A stretch of 64,000 nt of DNA from CALKYB01 sp964510575 (GCA_964510575.1 CAZECN010000016.1:1-64000), one strand, 5' to 3'; shown: positions 1 to 9,209, counted from the stretch's first letter. Notes: generated by a model from the letters alone, not told the origin. Translations and numbers: made by a program.

Positions 1-1007
1 TCGCATAGCTCATTTGCTGCGGCTAATGCTTTATCGTTGTCGCTATAGAAGTTGTCTCCGTCTGAGCAGTGAAAAGCGTAGATATTCCAAAGAGAAGGGT
101 GGTAGCGCTCTTGAATTATCTGAAGAGCGTGGTTGTATCCAGAAGAAATATAAGTTCCACCTGATTCAACTTTATGAAAAAATTCATCCTCGCTAACTTC
201 TTTAGCCTCAGTGTGATGAGCAATGAACACAATTTCAACTTTCTGATATTTTAGCCGGACGAATTGGTAAAGTAGAAAATAGAAACTACGAGCTAGGTAT
301 TTTTTTACCGTTCCCATTGAGCCTGAAGTATCCATGATGCACATAATTACCGCATTGGACTGTAGTCTTCGGTCAGTAGTTACTCGATGATATTGCATGT
401 CCTCCCGGTGAAAGGGGAAGCTTGAACGTTCTTCGTTCTCTGGTTGAGGAGCCTCTTTTTTGAGACTTCCTTTGGTTGCAACCATTCTTCGAACTCTATT
501 ACGAGCAGTTCTTCTCTTATCTAATCTAGCTCGAATACCTTCAGATTTATAACCTTTGCGTTTTTGGAAACGTTCACTCTCTACTTCCCTTAGAGCCTTT
601 TTTTGAAGATCTGGCAGTTCCAAGTCTTCAAACATTATCTCTACCAATTCTTCAAGTGAGATATCAGTTTCAAAGGCATCAACCCCTGGGGTGTTACCAG
701 CTTCTCCTGCGGCATCAGGTTGCCCTGGATTTCCTTTTTGAACTACGTCGCCTGGTTGAGAGTTTCCTTGTCCTTGTGCAACTCCAGGACTGTTTTCTCC
801 ATAGATGAAACGGTATTCCTTGATCGAGCGAATAGGAATTTTAATAACCTTATCGCGACTCGAACCAATAATAGACTCTTCAGCTATAATATCAGCGATA
901 TTGTCTCTGATTGAGTCTCTAATCTTTTGGCGATGACGCTGGCGATCGCGAGCACTTCTGTCGGAGCGTCTCTCCTCAGATACATATGGTCTAAATATAG
1001 TCGACAT
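1..1007 (-). CDS. yeaH: YeaH/DUF444 family protein, partial (C-terminus outside window)
   Basis: The frame is open from an ATG at 1007 to the left edge, giving 335 residues; the C-terminus is missing. The protein starts MSTIFRPYVSEERRSDRS, which is typical of the UPF0229/DUF444 family. A Gly/Gln/Pro-rich linker (about 65-108) is followed by a basic stretch and a von Willebrand A-like domain whose metal-ion motif DTSGSM begins at residue 226. It lies 8 bp downstream of prkA on the same strand, the order seen in E. coli yeaG-yeaH, so the two are almost certainly co-transcribed. Known members act with the PrkA/YeaG kinase in nutrient-stress responses; the molecular role is not settled. Identity is confident; the function is inferred from the family. 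Confidence 0.9.
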   Translation of the reverse strand, partial: MSTIFRPYVSEERRSDRSARDRQRHRQKIRDSIRDNIADIIAEESIIGSSRDKVIKIPIRSIKEYRFIYGENSPGVAQGQGNSQPGDVVQKGNPGQPDAAGEAGNTPGVDAFETDISLEELVEIMFEDLELPDLQKKALREVESERFQKRKGYKSEGIRARLDKRRTARNRVRRMVATKGSLKKEAPQPENEERSSFPFHREDMQYHRVTTDRRLQSNAVIMCIMDTSGSMGTVKKYLARSFYFLLYQFVRLKYQKVEIVFIAHHTEAKEVSEDEFFHKVESGGTYISSGYNHALQIIQERYHPSLWNIYAFHCSDGDNFYSDNDKALAAANELC

Positions 1008-1015
1008 CGACCAGC

Positions 1016-2977
1016 CTAGTCTTTCCAGAGGTGATTAGCCGCGTATTTTAAAACTACATCAACGCAAGCAGGAGGATAGCCATTTGAGATCAACTGCTCG
1101 ACCATCGTGCTATACTTTTGCTGTTGATCTGAGTCTCTTGTTCTAGCTTTAGTAATGATTCTGGATACATCTCGAACGCTAGCCATCAGCTTCTTTTCAA
1201 TGGCTTCTTTCAAAGGCTCGTAAGACTCATAGGAGACGTTTTCTCCCCGACGACCTATAGACCAAAGATAGGCTATGACTTCTTGTCTAAAGCCGTCGGC
1301 GGCTGTTCCAATAATAGCAATCTGCTCTTCTATCGATTTAAGAAAAGCCTCATCGGGATTAAGCTCTTCATTTGTGTTTCGGTCGGTAAGCTTACTTTTA
1401 TTCACGTAGGCTTCAGCATGATCCAAGTAATTTTGGAAAAGTGAGTCAGCCTGCTCTTGATAAGAGTAAACAAAGGCTTTGGTAATCTCTTTTTCCAGGA
1501 TTTCCAAGTAGTCTTTGTGAATTACATCTCTTAATAGCTCGAGGTAATGCCTTTTAGTGTCATCTGGAAACTCGCTATTTTTCACCATGTTGACCAATGA
1601 CTCTCTAACACTAAGAGGGTGAATGCAGTTATCCTCAATGTTATCGGAGAGGGCATTGTCCAATGCTTTCATAATGAAACGAGTAGAAATTCCTTCCATT
1701 CCTTCACGCTTTGCCTCTTCTTTAAGCTCTGAGACGTCAATTTTTTTAGTCTTACCCTTTTCTACAACTTCTTCGCCGTTGTAGAGCTTGAGTTTAGTTA
1801 AAGGGTCGCACTTAGCAGTAGCCTCAAGGCGAGTAAGAATCGCAAACTTGGAAGCTAGCTCAATAGTGTGAGGGGCAATATCAGCATTGAAGTTAGATTG
1901 GCTGATTATTTTTCTATAAATCTTAACTTCTTCCGAAAGCCTTAGGTTGTAAGGAACCTTTACTACAACGATTCTGTCTAGAATAGCTTCGTTGGTGTGA
2001 TCAGCTTTGAACTTTTGCCATTCCGCTTCATTTGAGTGAGCAATGATACAGGTGTCTACATAGATCATTCCGTGACGACCAGGTGCTGGAATAGATTTCT
2101 CCTGAGTAGCAGTAATCATTGCGTGTAGGTATTCGGTTTCGTTTTTAAAAACCTCGATAAATTCTACTACACCACGGTTACCAACATTGAGAGCCCCTGT
2201 TAAGTCCAGGACTCTTGGGTCTCCTTCAGAGTAACGATCTAGCTTAGATATATCCTCACTGCCAATCAATACACTGGTATCTTGGTTGTTTGGATCAACC
2301 GGAGGGACAACTCCAACGCCTACCCTAGATCTTCGGCTAAATTCTACTGTGCGAATTGGCACGTCTTCCCATTTGCCTTTAAATTCTTCCTTTAGACGAT
2401 GACGACATACAGGGCAGAGATCTCCTTCAATCTTCACACCAAGCATTTTTTCGAATTCTTTTCTGAGGTGCCTTGGAATTAGATGAAGTGGTTCTTCATT
2501 CATTGGGCAGCCATCAATAGCGTAGAAAGGGGGAAGAGATTCCAAACCTTCTTTTAGACGCTCAACCAATGAGCTTTTACCTGAACCAACTGGTCCAACC
2601 AGATATAAAACCTGACGACTTTCTTCACCTTTTAATGAAGCTGAGTGGAAATACCTTACTACTTCAGAGAGAGTTCTTTCCATTCCATAGAACTGGTCAG
2701 CGAAGAAATCAAAGCGTCTTAGTTTTACGTTTTTAAAAAGTCTGCCGAGTTTAGGATCTTCTTCAGTGTCAATTTCAGCTATGCCAGCATCTTTGATCAT
2801 ATCAAAGAGCTTGGCGTGAGAGAGGCGAGCTAGCTCTGACTGTTCTTTGAGAATCTCTAGGTACTCAATAAAAGTGCCGCTCCAACTATTTTTTTGTCTA
2901 CGGTCTCGATCCTGGTCAATAATAGATTGAAAGTTAATATTTTCTTTCTTTTTCTTTCTTGATTTTGATTCGGCCAT
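1016..2977 (-). CDS. prkA: PrkA/YeaG serine protein kinase (AAA+ family)
   Basis: 653 residues, close to the family length of about 640. An AAA+ core contains a Walker A motif GPVGSGKSS at 128-136; a CPVC pair lies near 190, and the C-terminal half is the PrkA kinase-type domain. A charged N-terminus (KSRKKKKEN) precedes the family-typical region. The start is ATG with a GAGGAAA ribosome binding site about 6 nt upstream. PrkA proteins are reported as stress-linked Ser/Thr kinases, and an ATP-dependent protease activity has been proposed for the Bacillus homologue. yeaH follows after 8 bp. A perfect dyad (3070-3094) sits in the upstream region shared with the divergent phosphoesterase gene and may be regulatory. 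Confidence 0.95.
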   Translation of the reverse strand: MAESKSRKKKKENINFQSIIDQDRDRRQKNSWSGTFIEYLEILKEQSELARLSHAKLFDMIKDAGIAEIDTEEDPKLGRLFKNVKLRRFDFFADQFYGMERTLSEVVRYFHSASLKGEESRQVLYLVGPVGSGKSSLVERLKEGLESLPPFYAIDGCPMNEEPLHLIPRHLRKEFEKMLGVKIEGDLCPVCRHRLKEEFKGKWEDVPIRTVEFSRRSRVGVGVVPPVDPNNQDTSVLIGSEDISKLDRYSEGDPRVLDLTGALNVGNRGVVEFIEVFKNETEYLHAMITATQEKSIPAPGRHGMIYVDTCIIAHSNEAEWQKFKADHTNEAILDRIVVVKVPYNLRLSEEVKIYRKIISQSNFNADIAPHTIELASKFAILTRLEATAKCDPLTKLKLYNGEEVVEKGKTKKIDVSELKEEAKREGMEGISTRFIMKALDNALSDNIEDNCIHPLSVRESLVNMVKNSEFPDDTKRHYLELLRDVIHKDYLEILEKEITKAFVYSYQEQADSLFQNYLDHAEAYVNKSKLTDRNTNEELNPDEAFLKSIEEQIAIIGTAADGFRQEVIAYLWSIGRRGENVSYESYEPLKEAIEKKLMASVRDVSRIITKARTRDSDQQQKYSTMVEQLISNGYPPACVDVVLKYAANHLWKD

Positions 2978-3069
2978 AGTGATTTCCTCAGCTCTGATTG
3001 TTTTGATAGAGTGCTCGCGAATTAGTTGAAACTAGCTAACTTCAAGAAGTCTCAGTCTCTGCTCTGCTT

Positions 3070-3094
3070 CAGTAATTTGAATTTGAAATTACTG
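3070..3094. promoter_or_regulatory. Perfect 9-bp dyad between prkA and the divergent phosphoesterase gene
   Basis: CAGTAATTT and AAATTACTG flank a 7-nt centre (GAATTTG) in the 253-bp divergent intergenic region, 93 bp upstream of the prkA start. It has no T-tract and points at two start codons, so an operator is more likely than a terminator. I do not recognise the binding protein. Confidence 0.4.
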
Positions 3095-3230
3095 TCACCT
3101 TTGCTCAGCTAATTATAAGATGAGCCGGAAGTAGCTGTGGTTACAGAGAAAAAACAAAAACATTCGCCCTCTACCTAATCGGCTAGTAATCGGCTAAGCA
3201 CTAGCTTTTTACTAAAAATAAGCGCTATTT

Positions 3231-4040
3231 ATGACTAATTTAGACAATAATAACCTTAAAATCCTGTTTATTGGCGATATTGTTGGTCGAGCTGGACGAA
3301 CTATTTTTAAACAAAATGTAGCTGCGCTTAAGAAAAAGCACAGTGCCGACATTGTGCTAGTCAATTGTGAAAATGCTGCTGGAGGGTTTGGTCTGGATAG
3401 AAAGACCTACGGAGAAATTCTCCAGCCTGAGGTTGACCTCTTAACTTCCGGAAACCACATCTGGAGTAGAAAAGAAGCCCTAGAGCTTTTGGACAAGAAG
3501 TCAGACCGATTAATTAGACCAGCCAACGTAAGCCCGGATGCACCTGGTAAGGGTTGGGCAATGTTAGAATTCAAAGGATTTAAGGTAGCAGTGGTCAATG
3601 TTCAGGGCCGCGTCTTTATGTCAGATATGGTTGATTGTCCGTTTAAATGTCTCGATATACTGTTAGAGAAAAGACTCTCATCTGCTGACCTGGTTTTTGT
3701 AGATTTTCATGGTGAAGCTACTAGCGAAAAGAGTGCTTTTGCCAATTACTTTGATGGAAGGGTGGCTGCGGTATGTGGAACCCATACTCACGTTCAAACT
3801 GCAGATGAGCGCGTTCTTCCTGGAGGTACAGCCTTTATCAGTGATGTGGGTATGTGCGGCGCCACCGATAGTGTAATAGGGATGAAGAAGCATGAGGTTA
3901 TTGAGAGGTTTGTAACTGGTCTTCCCAAGAAGTTTTCAGTTGCTTCAGAGAAGCCTGAACTTCGTGGTGTGATAATAGAATTGGATACGAATAAATCTAA
4001 GGCAACTTCAATTGAGCGAGTTAGGGTGATTGGTGAGTAG
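3231..4040 (+). CDS. YmdB-family calcineurin-like metallophosphoesterase
   Basis: 269 residues, the usual YmdB (TIGR00282) size. Metal-binding motifs appear in order: D16 in IGDIVGR, N45/E47 in VNCENA, N75-H76 in TSGNHIW, H160 in DFHGEATSEK, and H185/H187 in CGTHTHVQTADER. In Bacillus and Mycoplasma YmdB is a 2',3'-cyclic nucleotide phosphodiesterase; the E. coli protein called YmdB is unrelated. The protein is cytoplasmic with no signal peptide. The ATG start lacks a strong Shine-Dalgarno site. Its 3' end overlaps the convergent receiver-domain gene by 20 bp. Confidence 0.88.
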   Translation: MTNLDNNNLKILFIGDIVGRAGRTIFKQNVAALKKKHSADIVLVNCENAAGGFGLDRKTYGEILQPEVDLLTSGNHIWSRKEALELLDKKSDRLIRPANVSPDAPGKGWAMLEFKGFKVAVVNVQGRVFMSDMVDCPFKCLDILLEKRLSSADLVFVDFHGEATSEKSAFANYFDGRVAAVCGTHTHVQTADERVLPGGTAFISDVGMCGATDSVIGMKKHEVIERFVTGLPKKFSVASEKPELRGVIIELDTNKSKATSIERVRVIGE

Positions 4041-4404
4041 ACTCAACTTCACTTAAAACTTGCTTTAGAGCTGCAAGATCAAATGGTTTTGCTAGGTAGT
4101 AGTCAATTTTTGTGGAAGGGTCCATTTGTTCCAACTCTTCTCGACTGTTTGCAGTAGTCAAGATCACCCTTAAGTCTTGTTTAATCTCTGATGATTTTTC
4201 TATTTCAGAAATAACCTCTCCGCCCGACATGTCATCCAGTAGATAGTCTAAAAAGAGTATATCGACTGTGTTGCTACGGAGGTGCTCCAAGCATTCTGCT
4301 CCAGTTGAAACCATGCTCACGGAATAGCCTAGTGAGCCAAGCATAGCTTCAAGGATGGACTTGATGACCTCATCATCATCAGCAATTAAGATCTTTTTAG
4401 ACAT
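4021..4404 (-). CDS. Single-domain response regulator (receiver)
   Basis: 127 residues comprising only a receiver domain. The acidic pocket is ADDDE (9-12), the phospho-acceptor is D53 in LFLDYLLDD, the switch threonine is around T83-T84, and the conserved lysine is K106 in YLAKPF, so the phosphorylation site is intact. No output domain follows, so it probably acts by protein contact, as CheY and Spo0F types do. No histidine kinase is adjacent; the hybrid kinase at 47766 is far away. It converges on the phosphoesterase gene with overlapping 3' ends. Confidence 0.9.
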   Translation of the reverse strand: MSKKILIADDDEVIKSILEAMLGSLGYSVSMVSTGAECLEHLRSNTVDILFLDYLLDDMSGGEVISEIEKSSEIKQDLRVILTTANSREELEQMDPSTKIDYYLAKPFDLAALKQVLSEVESTHQSP

Positions 4405-4617
4405 AGTCTAAGAATATCGTCCTTTCTAGGTGGTAACTAGAGTCTGACGATAGATGTTGCAGGCTTTACTTATTAAGTTAGGTAAGGGGCGATAATCCTT
4501 TGTAAAAACCTGTGTTCCAGCCTAGCCTAGTAGTTTGAGTTGATATTTTTGTTGTCATAGATGCCAACGTTTGCGAATAATTGGCTAGTTTAAGCCATTA
4601 ATTCAAAGGTAAGCTCA

Positions 4618-4953
4618 ATGTGTAAATTAAGCCTTATTGGACTTATTGCCACTGTCTCAATATTGGTCATAGGATCCCCAACAACCGCTCTATCTGATGA
4701 TACTAAGCTAGTCTCAGCTGAAAACGAAGTTTGTATTTGTCAGTGCGCATATCCCAAGCAAACCAGAATTAAAGTTCCTGGATATTTTCAAACTAGCTCG
4801 AGTTGTTCAGATATTGAAGGGCTAGCTTGTTTAGCTACCCATAGGGGCACATCCTTTAAAGGGGTAACCACGAGCTGTCAGAATGGGGCTCTCCCAGTTG
4901 ATTTGAAAAACCCAGTGGGGACTAACTCAACTAGGTTTCCCCTTAACAGCTAG
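4618..4953 (+). CDS. Small secreted cysteine-containing protein, unknown function
   Basis: 111 residues. Residues 1 to about 26 form a Sec signal peptide (hydrophobic core LIGLIATVSILVIG, then Ala-Leu-Ser). The mature part has six cysteines, including a CICQC cluster and a C-x5-C pair, consistent with disulphides in an exported protein. The ATG is preceded by AAAGGTAAG. I do not recognise the family. It converges on the lysozyme-fold gene at 4982. Confidence 0.6.
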   Translation: MCKLSLIGLIATVSILVIGSPTTALSDDTKLVSAENEVCICQCAYPKQTRIKVPGYFQTSSSCSDIEGLACLATHRGTSFKGVTTSCQNGALPVDLKNPVGTNSTRFPLNS

Positions 4954-4981
4954 CATACTAAAGATGAGAATGCTGTGGAAA

Positions 4982-6043
4982 CTACTTGGCGTATTCAGCC
5001 ACGGCAACCTGAGAAGACGTAACCTTACTGGCCAGCTGTGTAACTGGATCGAGTAACTTAGTTGCTTTGGCTTCCAGTGTGTCCCAGTAAGAGGGAACCT
5101 CTACTTGATTGTCCTGTTCTCTTTTTAAAACTTCATAAACGTGAAGTAGGAAAGGAGTGCCGTTAAGTACGATTGCTTTGAGATCTTTTGAAGGATTGGA
5201 GGAGTTTGGCCCATCGTGGTGCAAGTAATAGCCTAATTCGAAAGTTCTAAATAGACGCTCAGTTTCATCTAAGTCTTGAACTTTATCTTCAACTCTATTT
5301 CGATAGTTATCCAGGTAATGTCTAATACCTGCATCTGCATTGACCCAAGGGTTCATACAGTTATCTTGATTCATTCCATAAGCTTCTCCAGTTCTTCTAA
5401 CGAATTGAAAAAGACCGCAAGCAGTTGTGGTTGGAGCTTTTGCCAAAGGGTTGAATCCAGATTCAATATCTACTGTGGCGAGTAATGCTGCTTGATGATG
5501 TAGTTCTAGTTCATGCTTTTTGGCCATTGCCAATACTGCCCGTGCACCTTCCTTTTGAATCCAAGTTGGCGCACCAACGTTTAGGAAAGCCTGTGCCCCA
5601 GATTTAGCTACTTTTCCTGGTGAGTAACTTTTTCCAAATCTTGAGCGTGAGACTATTTGATTAATTGAAGTTTCGGAGATTTGTCTACTGGCTACTTGTT
5701 CGTGAAGGTTCTGGCCTGTTTGAAAGAGTACTGTTAGTGACGCAGCTACTACAATTCCTATGGCAGCGTGGCTTGGGTGGTTAACCAAGTATAGCCAGCA
5801 AATCTTAGAGAACCAGACTGCTGATTGAAGCGCACTTTGGAGACTTTGTTTAATCGAAATTCCCACAACCTGATATAAGGGGATTGAACCATTAAGTTCG
5901 GAGGCTTGAAACTCTTCAGCCGTTGCAGCTTGCTGATCAGTTGGCTCAGTTGTCAGGCCTACATTATGCTCAGCCTGTTCTGCGGTAGCGTTTTCCGCCT
6001 TGATTGCCTCACTTTCTGAATTCTTTACGGTTTCATCTTGCAT
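4982..6043 (-). CDS. Membrane-anchored lysozyme-fold (SLT transglycosylase-like) protein
   Basis: 353 residues. An acidic, Glu/Ala-rich N-terminus (1-55) leads to one transmembrane helix (about 92-108). The C-terminal half reads like a transglycosylase SLT domain: the putative catalytic glutamate is E194 in DIESGFNPLAK, followed by ACGLFQF and an EAYGMN...NPWVNADAGIRHY stretch that matches the usual GxxQ...N-P..N..A..YL pattern. It probably cuts or binds periplasmic peptidoglycan. The N-in orientation with a long cytoplasmic tail is less usual than a signal peptide. Enzymatic activity is inferred only. Confidence 0.7.
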   Translation of the reverse strand: MQDETVKNSESEAIKAENATAEQAEHNVGLTTEPTDQQAATAEEFQASELNGSIPLYQVVGISIKQSLQSALQSAVWFSKICWLYLVNHPSHAAIGIVVAASLTVLFQTGQNLHEQVASRQISETSINQIVSRSRFGKSYSPGKVAKSGAQAFLNVGAPTWIQKEGARAVLAMAKKHELELHHQAALLATVDIESGFNPLAKAPTTTACGLFQFVRRTGEAYGMNQDNCMNPWVNADAGIRHYLDNYRNRVEDKVQDLDETERLFRTFELGYYLHHDGPNSSNPSKDLKAIVLNGTPFLLHVYEVLKREQDNQVEVPSYWDTLEAKATKLLDPVTQLASKVTSSQVAVAEYAK

Positions 6044-6162
6044 AATATAATCCTATGGAAATACTCAGATTATAAGATGAGATATTTTCGTTTGTAGATT
6101 CGAAAAAAGACGTAAGTCACTAAAAATTGTTAGGAAATACTAAGGGTCGAGGGTCTCTAAGC

Positions 6163-7092
6163 CTATTCGTAACTACTAAATAATAGAGAGGAGGCTGCAG
6201 TACCAGCAAGAAAACCGATAAAGAGAATAAGAGAGACACTTATATCAGGATAGCTACTGCCAAAAATTACCTGACCTAGTTCCATCGCAACACTAACTAA
6301 AACTCCTACAAAGATCGTAAAGCTATGCTGAAGATTATTTCCTGGCAGAGTCATCATCATGCCGAGAGGGATTAAGCAAAGAAAAGCAAAAGAGCAGTTT
6401 TTAGCGGCATCGACGTAACTGCCTCTCATCATTACAGCAAAAGGAAGTTGAAAAAAATCTTCTAGCCTCGATGCTAGCACTGACTCTTCAAGGTTAGGCA
6501 TTATAGTTCCCCAAGAGTAGTAAACAGCTAACACAATGTAGGCCATCGAACATGGAATGAAGAAATAGCTAAGCTTTGTATATCTTTCAGTTCCGGAAAA
6601 ACTAGAGAATAAAGCACTTAGAGATTGGAGAACGTGAGGTTTGAATAGTACGAGGGCCAAAAGTGCTCCTGAGATTGCTCCAATTACCTGGGCTAGCAGG
6701 TCGTTTACCGAGAGAACTCTGAAGTTAATGAAAATCTGAGATGTCTCGGAAACTAAACTTATTGAAGCGCAAATTAAGATAATTTTGGAAAACTGGTAAA
6801 GCGGGCTGAATTGCTTTTCAGCGGCTAATTGGCGTAAGCCGAGGATTAAGCCTAGAGGCAAAAATGCCAGAAGGTTTACTAAGAAATCACCCTCGAAGAA
6901 TAAATGAGGTTTGAGTGGCTCAAATGTCAGCTGAAACTTAAATATCGATTTTGTAGTGTGATAGGTCGGGAGGAAAGATAGGTAAAGTATTGCAAAGCTG
7001 TAGAGCATAGCAGCTATTCCCGCAAACCTATGTAACTGAGTGCTAAGCTCAGAGGCTTGGAAAGTTGCTTTTGCTGATTGAATATCTCTCAT
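6163..7092 (-). CDS. VanZ-like membrane protein with two tandem VanZ domains
   Basis: 309 residues, mostly hydrophobic with roughly eight membrane segments. The VanZ pattern appears twice. The first copy has VNLLAFLPLGLILGL, then ETSQIF...SVNDLLAQVIGAISG. The second has CSFAFLCLIPLGMMM, then MELGQVI...PDISVSLILFIGFLAG. VanZ proteins are named for teicoplanin resistance in enterococci, but most chromosomal homologues have no assigned role. The gene is divergent from the methyltransferase fusion at 7245, with about 150 bp between them. Confidence 0.75.
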   Translation of the reverse strand: MRDIQSAKATFQASELSTQLHRFAGIAAMLYSFAILYLSFLPTYHTTKSIFKFQLTFEPLKPHLFFEGDFLVNLLAFLPLGLILGLRQLAAEKQFSPLYQFSKIILICASISLVSETSQIFINFRVLSVNDLLAQVIGAISGALLALVLFKPHVLQSLSALFSSFSGTERYTKLSYFFIPCSMAYIVLAVYYSWGTIMPNLEESVLASRLEDFFQLPFAVMMRGSYVDAAKNCSFAFLCLIPLGMMMTLPGNNLQHSFTIFVGVLVSVAMELGQVIFGSSYPDISVSLILFIGFLAGTAASSLLFSSYE

Positions 7093-7244
7093 TGACCGAA
7101 ACTCTTCTTCTTTACTTCGCCAAAAAGCTCCTTAGGTTACTTAAAGCTAGCTAAATAATATTGCTCAAGGGCCAAGATACTGGTTTGTTTATAGCAGCCC
7201 AGAACTTTAACTCGTTTTCTGCTTATAATCTAATCTGATTTTCA

Positions 7245-8600
7245 ATGTATCTGCTTCAGAAAAGCTATTCTTCCCAGCTCAAAGGCCAGCATTGTCCGTT
7301 GCTGAAACCAGCCTCTATTATTGAAGGAAATCAACTGTTTACTTTGTATGGTAAGAAAGACGGGAGTGTGGGAGTGGTTATAGAGCTGACTGACTCAGCT
7401 TCAAATGTTCTTAGAAGCCTTGATGGGCGAAACAGTATCGATCAGCTATCTACTAATTTGGACAGCAATACACTTGAGATCGTTTCGGGTCTTGAAGATC
7501 GGTTTCCAGGTATCTTCGACTATCCAGGGGATGAAGCCTTTGAGAAGAGAAGCAAATTTGCGCAAGCAGCTTCTCAGCTCTCAAACAGGCACGCTGGAGA
7601 AGTAGATCTGGAAACAACTTCTAGTCTAACTAACTATCATCAAAAAGGGATGTCTAGAGAGGCTTTTGGTCAATTTGAAAACATTGAAACCACTGTCTCG
7701 CATATGTTCAGAGAGCCTCGTCAAGCTTTAAGAGGTAAGACTTTTGGCGCGATGTTAGCCCGTAGAGTGAGGGAAGAAGGTATTTGGGACGGGTCGGGGA
7801 AGGTTCTAGAGATCGGGGGGGGAACTGGCTATTTGGCTAGAGAGTTTTTACTTGAAACTAGACCTTCGATTGAATCTTATTCAATTTTGGACATTTCTCC
7901 CAACCTTCACCAGTCGCAAATAGCAGAGCTTAGTGACTTTGAAATATTCGAGTTGATAGAAGCTGATGCGCTTAATTTTGACTACAGTAGACTTGACGCC
8001 TCCTTGATTATTAGCAACGAAGTCATTGCGGACTTTAGTGTGGGTCGAGTTGGGTTGGCGGTTGAGCAGTTTGAAAAAGAAGATCGAGATGCTCAGAGAA
8101 TCGTTGAGCATTATGGCCTTGAAGTTCTAGAACGTGGGCAGTTAGTGAACACAGGGGCAATAACTCTAATTGAGAATCTAGCGCCCTTGATTCAAGCCGG
8201 TGCGACAGCCTGGCTTTCTGAGTACGGAGGCTTAGACGATCCGCCCAGGAGGGTTGCCCTGGATGGACATGCCGAGCACTCCATTCAGTTTTCTCATTTA
8301 CTGAAAGTTTCAGAGACTCTTGGCTTAAAGGCCCAGCTAGTTAAATTGAGTGATTTTCTTAATTTCGATATGGAAATGCCAGTTTTGGATATTCCTAGTT
8401 ACGAAGTCTTGAATTTCTGGCGAAAGAGAAAGTTTAATCAGGGGCGTTTGGCCAGACTGAGTTGGAGCCAAGAAGAACTCAGGGAAGAGCTAGGAAAAGA
8501 TTTATTGAGTGAGATTTACAACCTAAATTATTCTTCAATGACTGATACTCAGTGTCACCTAACTCCTGAATTGTTTTATGTCTTAATCCTTCAAGCTTAA
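7245..8600 (+). CDS. PqqD-like domain fused to a SAM-dependent methyltransferase
   Basis: 451 residues. Residues about 18-85 resemble a PqqD-type winged helix: PLLKP, then IELTDSASNVLRSLDGRNSI, matching the family pattern L-[ND]-x-S-A-x-x-[IV]-L-x-x-x-D-G. A class I methyltransferase follows: motif I VLEIGGGTGY (187-196), the acidic loop ILDIS with D216, and SNEVIADF (257-264), reminiscent of MidA/NDUFAF7 enzymes. The substrate is unknown. PqqD-like domains often bind a leader peptide of a modified peptide, but no such peptide or radical-SAM gene is next to it. The CBM9-like gene starts 4 bp downstream, so the two are co-transcribed. The methyltransferase call is firm; the PqqD assignment needs a profile search. 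Confidence 0.7.
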   Translation: MYLLQKSYSSQLKGQHCPLLKPASIIEGNQLFTLYGKKDGSVGVVIELTDSASNVLRSLDGRNSIDQLSTNLDSNTLEIVSGLEDRFPGIFDYPGDEAFEKRSKFAQAASQLSNRHAGEVDLETTSSLTNYHQKGMSREAFGQFENIETTVSHMFREPRQALRGKTFGAMLARRVREEGIWDGSGKVLEIGGGTGYLAREFLLETRPSIESYSILDISPNLHQSQIAELSDFEIFELIEADALNFDYSRLDASLIISNEVIADFSVGRVGLAVEQFEKEDRDAQRIVEHYGLEVLERGQLVNTGAITLIENLAPLIQAGATAWLSEYGGLDDPPRRVALDGHAEHSIQFSHLLKVSETLGLKAQLVKLSDFLNFDMEMPVLDIPSYEVLNFWRKRKFNQGRLARLSWSQEELREELGKDLLSEIYNLNYSSMTDTQCHLTPELFYVLILQA

Positions 8601-8604
8601 ATTT

Positions 8605-9162
8605 ATGATTGAATTAAGTTACCTAAGTATCTCAAAGGATTGGTATGGAGACCCAGTTCAGCCAGCTCTTGATGTAGGCTTAGTAATAGAAGATCAGCAT
8701 CTTGTTTTTGGTGGAAGACGAAAGGCTCCAGCAGTGAATGTTGATGGATTTAAGGCTTTGGAGTTTTACGAGGGTTTATGGGAAGCCGATTGTGTGGAGC
8801 TTTTTCTTGGTTTTGTGGGAAGTGAAAGGTATCTAGAAATAAATTTGGCTCCAAATGGAAGCTGGGCTATTTTTGTTTTTTCAAATTACCGGAAAAGAGA
8901 AGAAGTTCTTAGCGATTATACACCAAAGGTGTTCTCTAAGTCAGATAAGGATAGTTGGGCAAGTCAGATAAAAATTGAAAAAAACTTATTGCTAGACAAT
9001 TTACTTAATTCAGAAGTGCAGCAGGGCAAGGCGGAAACTTTTCTTTACAATATTACAGGCGTCCTTGCAGATAGTCATAAACTTAGATACCTAACTTTAG
9101 AGTCGGGAACTCAAACTGAGCCTGACTTTCATTTAGATAATCTCAGGAAGACTAAACTTTAG
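8605..9162 (+). CDS. CBM9/DOMON-like protein
   Basis: 185 residues without a signal peptide. The stretch LWEADCVELFLG (58-69), then RYLEINLAPNGSWAIFVF, matches the pattern W-x-x-D-x-V-E-[LC]-F ... Y-x-E-[IF]-x-[LV]-x-P-x-G of family-9-like carbohydrate-binding modules. Many bacterial stand-alone members are uncharacterised. It begins 4 bp after the methyltransferase stop, so the two are translationally close. Sugar binding is inferred only. Confidence 0.5.
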   Translation: MIELSYLSISKDWYGDPVQPALDVGLVIEDQHLVFGGRRKAPAVNVDGFKALEFYEGLWEADCVELFLGFVGSERYLEINLAPNGSWAIFVFSNYRKREEVLSDYTPKVFSKSDKDSWASQIKIEKNLLLDNLLNSEVQQGKAETFLYNITGVLADSHKLRYLTLESGTQTEPDFHLDNLRKTKL

Positions 9163-9209
9163 TGACCTAGTTAGTTTTATTTTTTTTCTGTGATTTTTTG
9201 GAGGAAGCT

